Below, one piece after another: positions 12,989-24,300 of a stretch of DNA of 64,000 nucleotides. How positions within the stretch are numbered: position 1 is the first letter of the stretch; every line of letters starts with the position of its first letter. The stretch is from Trichoplax sp. H2 (Eukaryota; Placozoa; Uniplacotomia; Trichoplacea). The notes beneath the pieces were generated by a model. That model worked only from the letters and a program-made list of their open reading frames with translations. It searched no databases and was not told where the DNA came from. The translations under genes were made by a program, and so were the position numbers. The stretch is from NCBI GenBank assembly GCA_003344405.1, contig NOWV01000053.1:186001-250000 (forward strand), written 5' to 3'.

Positions 12989-15986
12989 TTATCTTTGTCC
13001 CACAAAGTCTTTTGCTTCATCAAGAAGTACGCCTATTTCTTCATCTGTATCAGATACGTTAAAATCTGGATCATCGGTAGTGTTCTCTCCGTAAGATGAT
13101 GATTCTTCGTCTATGTCATCGTCATCAATGAAGCTGTCATTATAATCGTAACTGTTTATTCCGCCATCATCATCACTATCACCGTCTAGCGCACTCTTGC
13201 GATCTAAACAAATGCAATTACAGGGTATGTGAAAGTTACTTAAGTGCTTCCTTGAATCATTTCCTAATTAATTAATATGCTAATGCAATAGAACATACTT
13301 TTGGCATTTTTGGGTTGCGCTTTAATCCGAACTGATGCTACCAAAGGAGATAGATATTATAATTAACACTTTGATAATATCTAAAAGTCTATTCAAGAAA
13401 TATTTTCTAATCTACCTCTAGATCCCGTTTGTTTTCTTGTAGTTGCAGTTGTAGTTGCAGCTGTCTGTTTCTTCAGATGGGAATACTCTTTAAAATGTTG
13501 CAGATTCTTCCTGTGATTTAATTAAATTAATTATTGACGAAAATGCAGAGATAATCCAATAAATTTCCTAATATCTGAGGGCTTTAACGATTACCTGTAA
13601 CAGCTAGCTCCAAAAGGGCATACTGGTAAATCGTCATCATCACTTTCATCAGATACATTCGGTGAACCATCAGCTGAAGGATGAGAGTACTCAATCAAAT
13701 GCTGTGGGTTTTTCCTATCGTGTACGGTCATGCACAAATAACATTCACTGTTAGTATATATATACATCTTTATGAATAAATATAATACCTATGCTGGCTA
13801 TGTATGATGATACCTATAGCATTTCGCTCCATAAGGGCATTTTTTAATTGATTTGTGCTTCGTAAGTTTATTTGACTTTTGACTTTCTTCACTTTCAGTG
13901 GTAATAGATGAGCGCTGTTGCGAATCCTGACTAGTCGTTCTTGCCTTGGGTTGATGAGAAGTAGTCTGTCCTTTTTTTTCTTCTTCTACAGATTTTTTTA
14001 CAACAGCTGCATCTCGTCTCTCCTGCATATCATCTGATTCATCGCTAACAAAGACATTTTTAGTCTTTGATATTTTTCGATTGTCATTCCAGTCGCCATC
14101 CTCGTCACTCACGGTATCTCTTCTGGTCAAAGCTTTTCTAGATTTCGGTATTGGCGTTTCATCTTCGTCGTCATCACTAAAATTAGCCTTGTTTCTAGTA
14201 ACGTGGGTCTCTGCTTTCGTTGATTGCATGTCCTTATTACTATTTTTTGATACCGAGGTGGAAATTCCATTATCCAAATTAATGTCATTTTCAATAGTCG
14301 ACCTTACAGTAGTTTGTTTTTTGACCTCAGCCTTATTGCTAACATTGGTGCTACTAGTGTTGTCGTTATCTGTAACTTTTGTCTTAGTAACCGCCGGTTT
14401 AGTAGTAGCCTTGTTACTAGCTTTTGGTTTTTTCGTAGGTTGCTGCTTGCTGCTAGTAGCAACGTTGCTCAGGTTAGAGCCAGCTGGTGCCAAATCAGCC
14501 AGCCATGACGGTAATTTACGCTTCTTTGACAATGGTACATATTCAGTAGAAAATGGTTCGTCTTCGACGTTACTACAAGGGCTATCACGCTCTGTATGTT
14601 GTTTATTGCTATTGCTGGTGTCTGCGGTTGAGCTAGGCTCATTTGCTATTGACTGTTTACTAGTACAGGATGAGGTCGGTTCATCAACGGAAGAAGTATC
14701 TTTGATGTCGCTAAGCGCCCATGCTGGATGCGAACTATCGTGGACTTTCGACTTGACGCTTTGCTTTCGGTCAATACTACGACTAAATTCATTCAACATA
14801 TTAAATTTCGCTTAGTTCACTACCATGACGAACATGTGAGATGACAGCTGTTTTCTGAGCAGTAGTCAAGCACTGTTTAGCAGTCGTTACTTATCCGGCT
14901 AAATCAATTGCCCTATTAATACATTATTAGCCGGTATCTTGTATAACCTACCCTTCTCCTTCATTGCCTTGAAGATTTTTATCCTTTTTCTGGCTGGAAT
15001 TTATAACCACCTGATAATATAAATCACTTGGTAATAGCGAAACTTCATCTCCGTTTTGCAATTCTTTTTCAACATTTCGTGGCAGCACATCAAATTTATC
15101 CTGACCAGCAGCTCGATAAAAGCAAGGATTTGAGTGAGTCTGTAACACGATGAGTAGAAATAGATAACACATACGTTAAAAATGTTATTTTAAGTATTTT
15201 GAGTGATCAAAGCATAAAGATTACAAAAAGCAGTGTTGCATCCAAAATAATATACAATTTATCGTGACTCTCTCGTATAACTGTTTTAATTCACTTTACA
15301 TAACAGACGAACAGTAAATACACGTAAAATAAGTAAACTGTGGGTATTGACGCAAGTATACGATACGCCAAAGTTTGTCTTTGTGCACAATCATACTAAC
15401 GGGAATTAAGATGAGTTTTTCGTCCAAATATTTCAGCTCTGCATGCTTACGAGATACCCTTTTTTCAGTTACCTAAACAACAGGAATTCATATAATAGAT
15501 GTAACATACGTTTAGGATAACGATTCAGTAAGCAATCCTATTTGTTAGCAGCATACATAAACGTGTTTTTATCAGAGCTCAGTTATACAAAATGATGCTT
15601 TTATTGCTGCCTAATGTGTAATATGAGTTAATGAGGCTTCAACACCTATTATACAAACAAAAGCAGGAGAGTATGTAATCGTACAGTAATTGCAGGTACT
15701 ATTACATCAATGAATAAATTAATGTAGACATACTCTACATAAAGAGTTCATTTCGTATTCCTATAAATGTGCGTAAGTTTATGAGTGCAAAATTCGATGC
15801 GACCATCTTGTCGTTACCTGATAACGTTCATACTACTATTGTGATCCCCTTCACTTGAAACTCAACTTTGCTTTTCTATAGCTCAATATCATTTACCTCC
15901 AAGAATGGGCCTCGACCAATTGTGACTGTACCAGGCTTAATTTCAGTGATTTTGCCGTTACTTCTTGATTTCAGAAATGCACTCAT
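12989..15986 (-). CDS. APLF: aprataxin and PNK-like factor (APLF), 8 exons
   Basis: Exons on the minus strand: 15986-15897, 15472-15401, 15139-14952, 14782-13814, 13714-13595, 13510-13416, 13337-13299, 13203-12989. They total 1,788 bases, 595 residues. In order: an N-terminal FHA domain (about 1-100) with GRGP and RVSRKHAEL, which in the family binds phosphorylated XRCC4/XRCC1; a Ser/Thr-rich linker holding a Ku-binding motif KKRKLPSW (203-210); two PBZ poly(ADP-ribose) zinc fingers, C432-C438-H445-H451 and C472-C478-H485-H491; and an acidic tail ending near EIGVLLDEAKDF, which in human APLF chaperones histones. Human APLF is about 511 residues, so the linker is longer here. The architecture is complete. 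APLF acts in nuclear non-homologous end joining. Confidence 0.95.
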
Positions 15987-16320
15987 CTCTTCTGGAGTAT
16001 GGAAATCATAAGATTCTTATTCTACGAACAGCGGTATTCAAAGCGTACTTATAAACGTGTCAATAAGATCAATAGCAATATTGCAGCATTACGAAGTTAT
16101 CTGTAAAATTTGATTTGATTTATGGTGAAGATATGGTTTCGTAATGCAATCAATAATTAGCAGAAATGCCTGTTCTCATTTGGAGTTATCAAATGATAAG
16201 ATTATTTGTTACTATTTATCAACGTTGTCAATTCGTATTGTCCATAGCAATACAATTCTTGGCAATGATGAAATTGTTTGTCATATGTCTAATTAGACTG
16301 ATGATGAAAACAAAGTACTG
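15987..16320. other. APLF upstream region
   Basis: AT-rich sequence immediately 5' of the APLF start. No core promoter element can be singled out. Confidence 0.4.
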
Positions 16321-16815
16321 CTAATGGAGCAATTAGCATCGATTCTCCCATCTCTACCGCTTGACGTGGAACTGATGGAGAGACAGGTGCATCGAGGCAT
16401 GACTTCTGTGTACACGTATGATGGGCAATTTATTTAGCAAATAAACCGCTATTATTGTCTACTAGTCATAGCAATGGCATCGCAGCGATGTTATTTCTAC
16501 TATTCTATTGGATGGATTGCATCGACAAATCTACTGCAGGCAAGTATATGCTGTCGACCATCACGTTGTTGTGATTGAAATTTTACAACGAGCTATCGAA
16601 CGTATGGCTCGTTTGATCGACGATAGCTTCTACAATAGCCTATCCACTCACCTTCAACAACAATTGAACCGAATCGATAGCAGCAATCGGTAGAAAATAA
16701 TCCAAGACCGTCAAGGAATGCTCTTCCGTTGCAAAGCCACTGGCTCAGCTTTGCCTGCTTGCACCTCCTCGTACCTACAGCAGGGTAATCAAGTGATGTT
16801 GATTGTAGAGACATA
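16321..16815 (+). other. GC-richer coding-like stretch, unidentified
   Basis: This segment is clearly richer in G+C than its flanks and has three successive plus-strand open stretches separated by stops. The clearest is 16508-16693, with VDHHVVVIEILQRAIERMAR. A preceding stretch reads LASILPSLPLDVELMERQVH. It looks like a decayed coding sequence or exons whose borders I cannot place. I do not recognise a family; an old transposon or retrovirus-like fragment cannot be excluded. Confidence 0.25.
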
Positions 16816-16818
16816 GTA

Positions 16819-16932
16819 TTGTACTGTACAATGTACTGTAAAGTATAGTACTGTGCACTGTACTGTCCTGTACTGTACCATATATACCATATAAAATAAA
16901 GTTACGGTACTGTACTGTACTGTAGGACTGTA
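16819..16932. repeat. TACTGTA-rich tract
   Basis: About 115 bases dominated by GTACTGTA/TACTGTAC units, partly palindromic, with at least nine occurrences of ACTGTA or its near variants. It is one of several such tracts in the window; the other dense one is at 31062-31129. Confidence 0.75.
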
Positions 16933-17039
16933 GGTGTGGCATTCTTGTTCTATTGTTCAGCCTGCTATATGTTCATACCTGCGCCACTTGCCGTCGAAAG
17001 TGGGCAAAAGTCTATTCTTCTGCTGTACCTTGTTACTCG

Positions 17040-17183
17040 GTACACTAGTACACGGCAGTTTGTAAATCCTGAGTATACTATATACTGCTGAAATCGTTCT
17101 TTTAAATTCAGAAATTGACTTGAATAACAATTTCAGCGGTATATAGTTGAGACATCGTTACAAACTGCCAGTTACTAGTATAC
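17040..17183. repeat. imperfect inverted repeat, arms of about 55 bases
   Basis: The left arm (17040-17094) and right arm (17130-17183) are reverse complements with scattered mismatches. They share GGCAGTTTGTAA against TTACAAACTGCC, and CTGAAAT against ATTTCAG at the inner ends. The loop is about 35 bases. It would fold as a long hairpin. It may be a small foldback element, though no clear target-site duplication was seen. Confidence 0.75.
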
Positions 17184-18696
17184 AGGACTGGCTGGCAGTT
17201 TTCTTCTACAGCAGCAGTCCATGTAGGGCACTGCAGATTGGAATTTTTATTCCGTCAATATCGTACAAACGTTTTACTGCTTGATTGGTAAAAGATGGCA
17301 ATAAAATGACTTTAGAGGCGCACTAAAAATGTTCACTACACTCTAGTCATTGCTATTCAATATTGATATTGCAATTGATAGTATACAGGTTGATATACTG
17401 CAGTTACAGTAGCAAGGTTACTTCTGATGTGACACCTTGCATTAATACGCGTGAGGAATAAATTCATAAATTAACTCACATAAAATACAGCGATTTTGCA
17501 AACCATGTGCAGATAGGATTAGCGCTTGGTCAATGGTAAAAAGAAGAATCCAGCGATTTTGTCCGAATTTTCTTATTACCTTCTGGATTTATGATGACCG
17601 GCTAATTGCATACTGATTGACAGTACTGAGTTTTAGCCACTCTGATCTAGAGTGCGGTATCTTTTCATAACGTATAGCATAATTTTGGGGAGAATTGCGG
17701 GTGTAAAAATAGTGATATTTTCAATGGATACCGAATTGAAGACAGCGACCAAGTTATAGACAGTATTTATGCTTGATGGCGCAGTCATAGCTATTACGGA
17801 AACAGCCAAAATAGTGTACAGCATAAATTAGACATGAAAATTAAGAAACATTGAAGCGAAGAGTAACATTGTCTAATATATTTCATACATAACAGTACGT
17901 GTGTGCCTAATTATTATGCAACTATCTGGCTTTTAAAGGGCAATGTTAAGAGTTTCCGTAATGCTGTGAAAGATATGTAAAGAGCACAGTAATTTCAAGA
18001 CTCTAAAACCTTTAAGATCATCTCACAGCATCTTTGTGACACATGCATTTTCACCATTAATCTAGCAGGATCATTATACAGAGAGCACTTTAGTCACTAA
18101 TTCTCATCGTAGATGATAAATTATATTCGTAAACATAACTGGATAAAATAGCGAGCATGTAGTTGTTGACGGCTAGTTTCAATTGAATAAGTAGCTAACA
18201 GCAACGGACACCAGTATTTTGCTACCCTATCTTCATGGCTGTGCATTGAGTGTGCAAGTGTAGATTCGACTATGTATGATTATATAATTATCGAGGTAAA
18301 ACTAAAATTGAATTCTTAACTCCTAAGAGTGAACAAGTGGATAACGATCAATGATCCAATCCGTAAGTAATTCCTGAGGTTTGCAATATTCTGCATAAGC
18401 TTCTAACTTCATAGAGCAAGAAGAAATTATGTACCAAGCTTAGTGATATCATGATGATTTACAGTATATGATTCATCAAGCCTTGGCCTATTGCCATTAC
18501 AATCAGCGTATACTGGCGCGTGCTCTGCAACAGAGGCTCAGCTTCGCTTGCGCGCTACTATACAGTCTTTCGGTTGTTTCTTTTCGCATTTCAGGTTGGC
18601 ATCCTTGTACGGCAATTGCATTTGTAGCTTACAGCTGCTCCTTGCCACAAATTAAAGATTGTAGAGAAGGCTTAAAAGTAGGTTACGCTTAACTTA
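17184..18696. other. region upstream of TRAX copy A
   Basis: Mostly AT-rich, with a GC-richer patch at about 18470-18690 just before the TRAX start that may be 5' UTR or promoter. The short open frames here look random. Confidence 0.4.
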
Positions 18697-20131
18697 ATGA
18701 AAGTGGACGCTATGACGCAGCATGCAAACAATAAAATGGCTTCAGTATTTAAACTTTATCAAATTGAACTGGATCATCATCATGATACTCATGAACAATT
18801 GATCAAGATCAGCAGAGATGTCACTGTGGCTAGCAAAAGATGTATCTTTCTACTCCATCGAGCGGCTGATTGGCCGAGGAAAAGGAAACTTACCCTCAAG
18901 CAAGCGAAGGCCGAATTAGACAACATCCATGATGGTCTTCTTGGTAAAATTGCAGAGTACATTAAGATGGATACCCATATTTACGCGAAAGCTTACTATC
19001 CTGGCTTAGAAGAATATGTCGAAGCAATCACATTTTATTACTTCTTGCAAGAGAGCAGGCTGATTTCATTGAATGATCTTCATCATATTGCTCCTTTAGC
19101 TGGAAAATTAATCACGCCATACAGTTACGCAGGAGGTAACGACACTAATCGATCAAGTCACTATTTTTACAATTTTGACAGATAAATCCATTTTGCTTGT
19201 AGTTGTTCCTGTAGATTAAAATAACTTGATCTAGTCGAGTACCTATCGTACAGCATAGTGGACTCGAAATCTGCTGGTATGAAGTTGTTTCCTTTACTAA
19301 GCGTACTGCGGTGTGCTCAATATTTGAAATTTTGCTAGTGGATCAAAGTTTTTAAATATTTAATCATTCATCTCTTTTGCGCAATCTATTTTATGCTCTA
19401 GTGGATTCGATAATTATAATCCAAGTCTGTTAATGGACGAATTTTTAGTTTAAAATCTCTCGATGTTCGATCTTTTCATCGATGTAATTCGAAATCCCCG
19501 AGTACAGACACGCTCTTGTTATATAAAATCTTCCTCGACCTTCGACTATTTCTTTTACACAGCATCTACAGTATAGAGACTACTGTAGGTTTGATAATAG
19601 ACGATACCATTCTATCTAAAAGTCTCGCAGTAAAACACTTGGCAACCTTTTCATTAGATATCATTTAATTTTATCAATCCCTTATTTGACTTGATGATCT
19701 CTGTCTGCATCTCTGATTGCTAATTACCATCGATAGCGATCTTCTATTTTACTCCATGGTGCAGCAGAAAACTGATTATTGGAAAAGATTTAAATTTATT
19801 TTCTTGCAGCTTGACGTAATCATTTAGAATGCTAAATCGAGAGTAGCCATAAAATAAAATAATATTCATTCCATTCCATGCATTAGGGATTGCTGATTTA
19901 TCCGGTGAACTCATGAGGATGTGCATTAATGTCAGCGCCACCGCTACTGGAAATTTACCCTATCAAATTTGTCTCTTTGTCCATACCTTGTTTGTCCAAT
20001 TTATTGCATTAACCCGCAACAATCGAGAATTGCTCATCAAATGCAAACAAATTGAACAAAACTTGGCAAAGATTGAAAAAGCCTGCTACGAAGTAAAGCT
20101 GCGAAATACTGAAGTCGTAGAGTCCTGTTAA
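18697..20131 (+). CDS. TSNAX: translin-associated factor X, copy A
   Basis: Two exons, 18697-19135 and 19887-20131, joined in phase 1 across a 751-base GT-AG intron. They give 227 residues; human TRAX is 290. Family signatures are ISRDVTVASKRCIFLLHR, GLEEYVEAITFYYF, GIADLSGELMRMCIN and NLAKIEKACYEVKLR. TRAX partners translin in the C3PO endoribonuclease, and the acidic residues of the LEEYVEA and ADLSGE segments correspond to the metal-binding active-site region of the family. The protein lacks the human insertion between the helical core and the ADL helix, and has a short N-terminus. It is convergent with the peptidase gene. Copy B at 29.5-30.7 kb has the same gene structure; the shorter N-terminus here is the main difference. 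Confidence 0.92.
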
Positions 20132-21380
20132 CCAAATGGATTATTGATGTTACATTTTCCAATTGTATAGTATTGGTCAACTTTTCCTTGATATCGCATA
20201 TCATCCATTTCTACAATATTGATTGGCAAGTTGATTAATCAGCCGATCACAATATTCCGTGCAAATTAGAACTTGTTTTAGAACGTTTACGATAGAGGCT
20301 GGATAAGGTGAATAACGCCATTAGCTCTTAATTTAAGTAATTAAAATAGTTCACTAGCCAAGATAACTGCCTCTATGAATTGGCAATGTACTGAATGCAT
20401 ATCAGAAAGATTCTATCGAATACAGTAATAAGAATATCTAAAATAGTAATGTCAGTAGCGTTCTAATTTTTTGACTCTCATAGTTATTGCTTCATCATAT
20501 GGTATTCAAATAAAGGGTAAGTTACAGAAGTGTGAATACTGTATACACGTAAAATCGCCATTTAATACAGTCATAACTAAGTAATTTAAAATTCAATCAC
20601 TTTTATTCGAGACTCATCAATGTCGATATACTACATAGACGTATATCGTAGCAATCCTCTTCTGGTTAGTATAAATGCCTTAGTAATAAAATTTTAGCTA
20701 TGTGATCTAAAATTCTATCAATCACATTTGATTCGAGGTATACAGATGCATGATAGATGGCACACAAGTTACAGTTAATATTGGCAATTTCTTTTTCGTA
20801 TGGAAAATATTATACGTGCATAATAATGATATAATTACAGTTATAATCTAGCATTGGGCTGTATCGATCGGCATCGTTTACATCATTATGATCAGGCTTA
20901 GTTCATCTATCAATTACAGAGAATGAGAGTTAGGAAAACGCTTTGATTAACGAATGTGTAAAGCTTCATTTTTTGAGCTACAGAATTGGATAATAAATCA
21001 ATTAGGATTTATAGTGTATAGCTTATTATTTGGCGCTTAATTTTAAACGCTAGCAAATACTTCAAGACAAAAGTGATAATCGTGTTAAGGAAAAAATAAA
21101 ACCGAAATGCTATAAAGGCGATCATTGCTGGCAGACTAGCTTTAATATTAACCGCGCATTAGCGCTATTTCACTCGAACCTATACTTATGCTAACAAGTT
21201 TGATAGCTTATAAAAGGACTGTAGACTATATCTAGACTTATCAAGAAATGCATTTCTGGATCTATTAGCGTATAGATGGATAAATGCAAAGTTAGTACTA
21301 GAGAATTTTACCACTCATTCAGTTCAATCAAGGTTACTAATATCTTAATATTTAATATAGTACAATCCATCAGAGCGTAT
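20132..21380. other. intergenic region between convergent TRAX A and the peptidase
   Basis: AT-rich with no exon signals. An AATAAA at 20509-20514 could serve TRAX copy A, though it lies about 380 bases past the stop. TTTAAT at 21351 reads as ATTAAA on the minus strand, 25 bases beyond the peptidase stop. Confidence 0.4.
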
Positions 21381-24300
21381 CTATATAACAGTCAAAGTCT
21401 TAGTTGCTGCATGAATCAAATATGCAGCATTGGCAACTTGTATTTTAGCTTCTTCCCATTTATTCTGAGTTTGGCCAATAAATAGAGCATCAACAATGCC
21501 TGGGAAGGGGGCAACGTTATATTGATCGATTTGACTGGATGCCATAATGACATGTTTGTCGTAAGATCTACCCGGTAATCCTTCAGGAATAATAAATGCC
21601 CTCTCCAGGTACATTAATTGATCATTAATCCTTCTTAACTTTAAAGCACTAAAGAAAGTTGGTAAAGATACTCTATTAGCACCCAGCAGTAAGGAATATC
21701 GCAATAACGACAGGCAATGCAATTTTACTGTTGAATTCCTTCTATCATCTAAACCAGTAGAATCGTTAGTTTAAACCAATACTTACTCATTCACGTCAAT
21801 ATTCTGAATGCTTTGATCAAATCGACTGCAAGCGACCGTAAAGTTTCCAATAGCCCATTGTAAATAATCTACAATTAGAATCAGCATTAATAACATAGGT
21901 AGACATGGACAACTTGTAGGATTTGCAATGAATCAAAGTAAATCGTATAGTAATTGGTTCATATCTATACTCATCGATGCCTCTTCTATACCAATGATGA
22001 AATGCAATCAAAATAGTGTATAGAATTTCATTCAAAATCATAATCCTCATCATTGCGGCATAATCATATTACCTAAAGTGACTCCATGACTTTGTAGTAG
22101 AGGTTTATAGGCTGCCGAAATCTGCGCAAAATACATACCGATCGTTTGTGCATAATCGATAGTGTTGATATGTAAAAGTGGATAGTCTGAAAATTCTACA
22201 GTAAGTAGCATCATCATACGCCCGATAGAGGCATGAAAGGAAAAATGGGGATCTAAAGTACGTTGGATATAGTCGAAGGTATCATAGCGCGTATGATAGG
22301 TAGGATAATTGGATAATGGCGAGGTTACCTAGAATTATTAACAAATTTCAGTATAAAGTAAAGATAATGGCTGAATGAATAAGCACACGAGCAGAAAGGA
22401 AATGACACAAGACAAAATTTTCTTACAAAGTTGAAGACGTATGCAAAGTTGATTGATGAAATTCCCACGTATTGAATAAAACTTTTGTAATCACTTCCAG
22501 AAGCTAAGAGACCCATGCTAAGATGGAAATCCGTTGTACAAATAGAACTCTGTTTCAGCCTACACTTTTTAATACCGCCTCAATAAATTGTAAATCTATC
22601 AGATATTCTTACAATGGCTTTTGAGTGCCTGGAAGTGGAAATCTTGTAGACCAAATATCATAAACCGATTTCGTTAAGTCGTTGGGGTCTTTTACCTATT
22701 TTAAACATAATACTTCATTTTCTTGAAAACTCATGCATATCAGAAATCATACAGTATTTCTCGCCTTACCCGCTTAGCTGCTTCATGTACGGCTTTAGTA
22801 AAAATTGGGCTAGCTTGCGCTGCAAATGAGTAATTGCCTAAAAATGATGAGACAGGAAAGAACAGATCTGCTCAACAGTTGTCGTAAGTAATTTCGCTAA
22901 ATTTAAACTCATTTTCTTGCTAAATATACCTATAACAGCAAGGTCAACATTAATATAAGTTACGGCCCTCTGCGCTAATTCTTTTGCATTTTCCTAGGCA
23001 TTAATGGACGAGTTAGCACTACGAAATGGATTACGATAGCATCAACACTAAAGCAAACTGTTATGCCTTAGAAAATTTAGACGTACTTCTACCCATTCTG
23101 TAGATCCAATTAAAGCGAACTCTTCTGCATCCCAGCTACAAAATTTTATCGTTCTTCGTGGTCTCCAGCCTTCCATATTGTTAAGAATAGAGTTTCAAGA
23201 AATATAGTAAGAATGGACAAGTACTGTATTTATTATTTGCGTCCATTAATAGATGTTAATGAATAATACACACAATTTGTTAGTTTCGTTACATCTACTC
23301 ACATCAAAGTAGCTTTATCAATTAGCTTAATATGATTGTTAAATCATTTGTACGCTATATCACATATGCCTTAAGATTTTAACATCAATTGTCAAAAGAT
23401 TAAATACAAAAACTTGATCTAAACTAACCTTGCTTTAGGTGAATTCCCATAATTCTTGATACTTCTAGCATTACAGCGGTAGCACTAGAAGGATCAATTG
23501 CACCAAAATTCCATGCATCTCGATGATTACCAACAATAACATAACGATCTGGTTCAATCTGACCCTTTATTGTACCAATAACATTGTAAATATCTTTATG
23601 GACCAATTCATTATTAACAGCCAAATGGACAACCCTGTAACAAAATATTAGCCATTACGATGATTAATTATACCAGTAAATTACCCATTCAAATGTGATT
23701 CGGCCAAAACCTGATATTCGGCCAATACGCGTATTGGCCCGTGATATAGATAGATAGGTACAGTACAAAATATCACTAGCTAAGAAGATTATTTATGCAA
23801 ATTAAGTAGTAAAGGCAAATACCCATATAGCAATACTGTCCGTTAACTCAAGATGTAGTCGATGTAACGATCGATCTGTAAATATCTACTGCATAATAGA
23901 ATAACTCATCTCATAAATGTTGTAATTATGCGGCTAAGCTAGCTACTACTGATGTGTAATTGAAATTTCATCGTATTGAGATAGCTCGGATTAACTCTAG
24001 CTGCTAATTTGTTGTAGATAAATATAAATTATTGTTGCAATACTTAGATAATAAAGTAAACCAGCTTTCGCTTACCAATTAGACATATTAGATATAAAGG
24101 AACCGCCAATTTTATATTTTATGGGCAGCTTCCCTCGCCATTCTGCCGGTGCATCAAGGCCATCAAGAGATTCCAATAAATAGATAGCATCTTTAGCACT
24201 CAAAGGTTGCACTGGAATGCTAGAAACAATACCGCTTAAATTGGAATTCCTATATGCAGAATCTGAAATGATTTATTATCGGTGTGAGAACTGATGGAAA

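Noticed and set aside
14081-14815. 244-codon open frame on the plus strand
   Set aside because: Exact antisense of the low-complexity APLF exon 4 on the minus strand; its composition (runs of L, S, V) mirrors the Ser/Thr/Lys-rich linker. The minus-strand frame has the splice phases and motifs.
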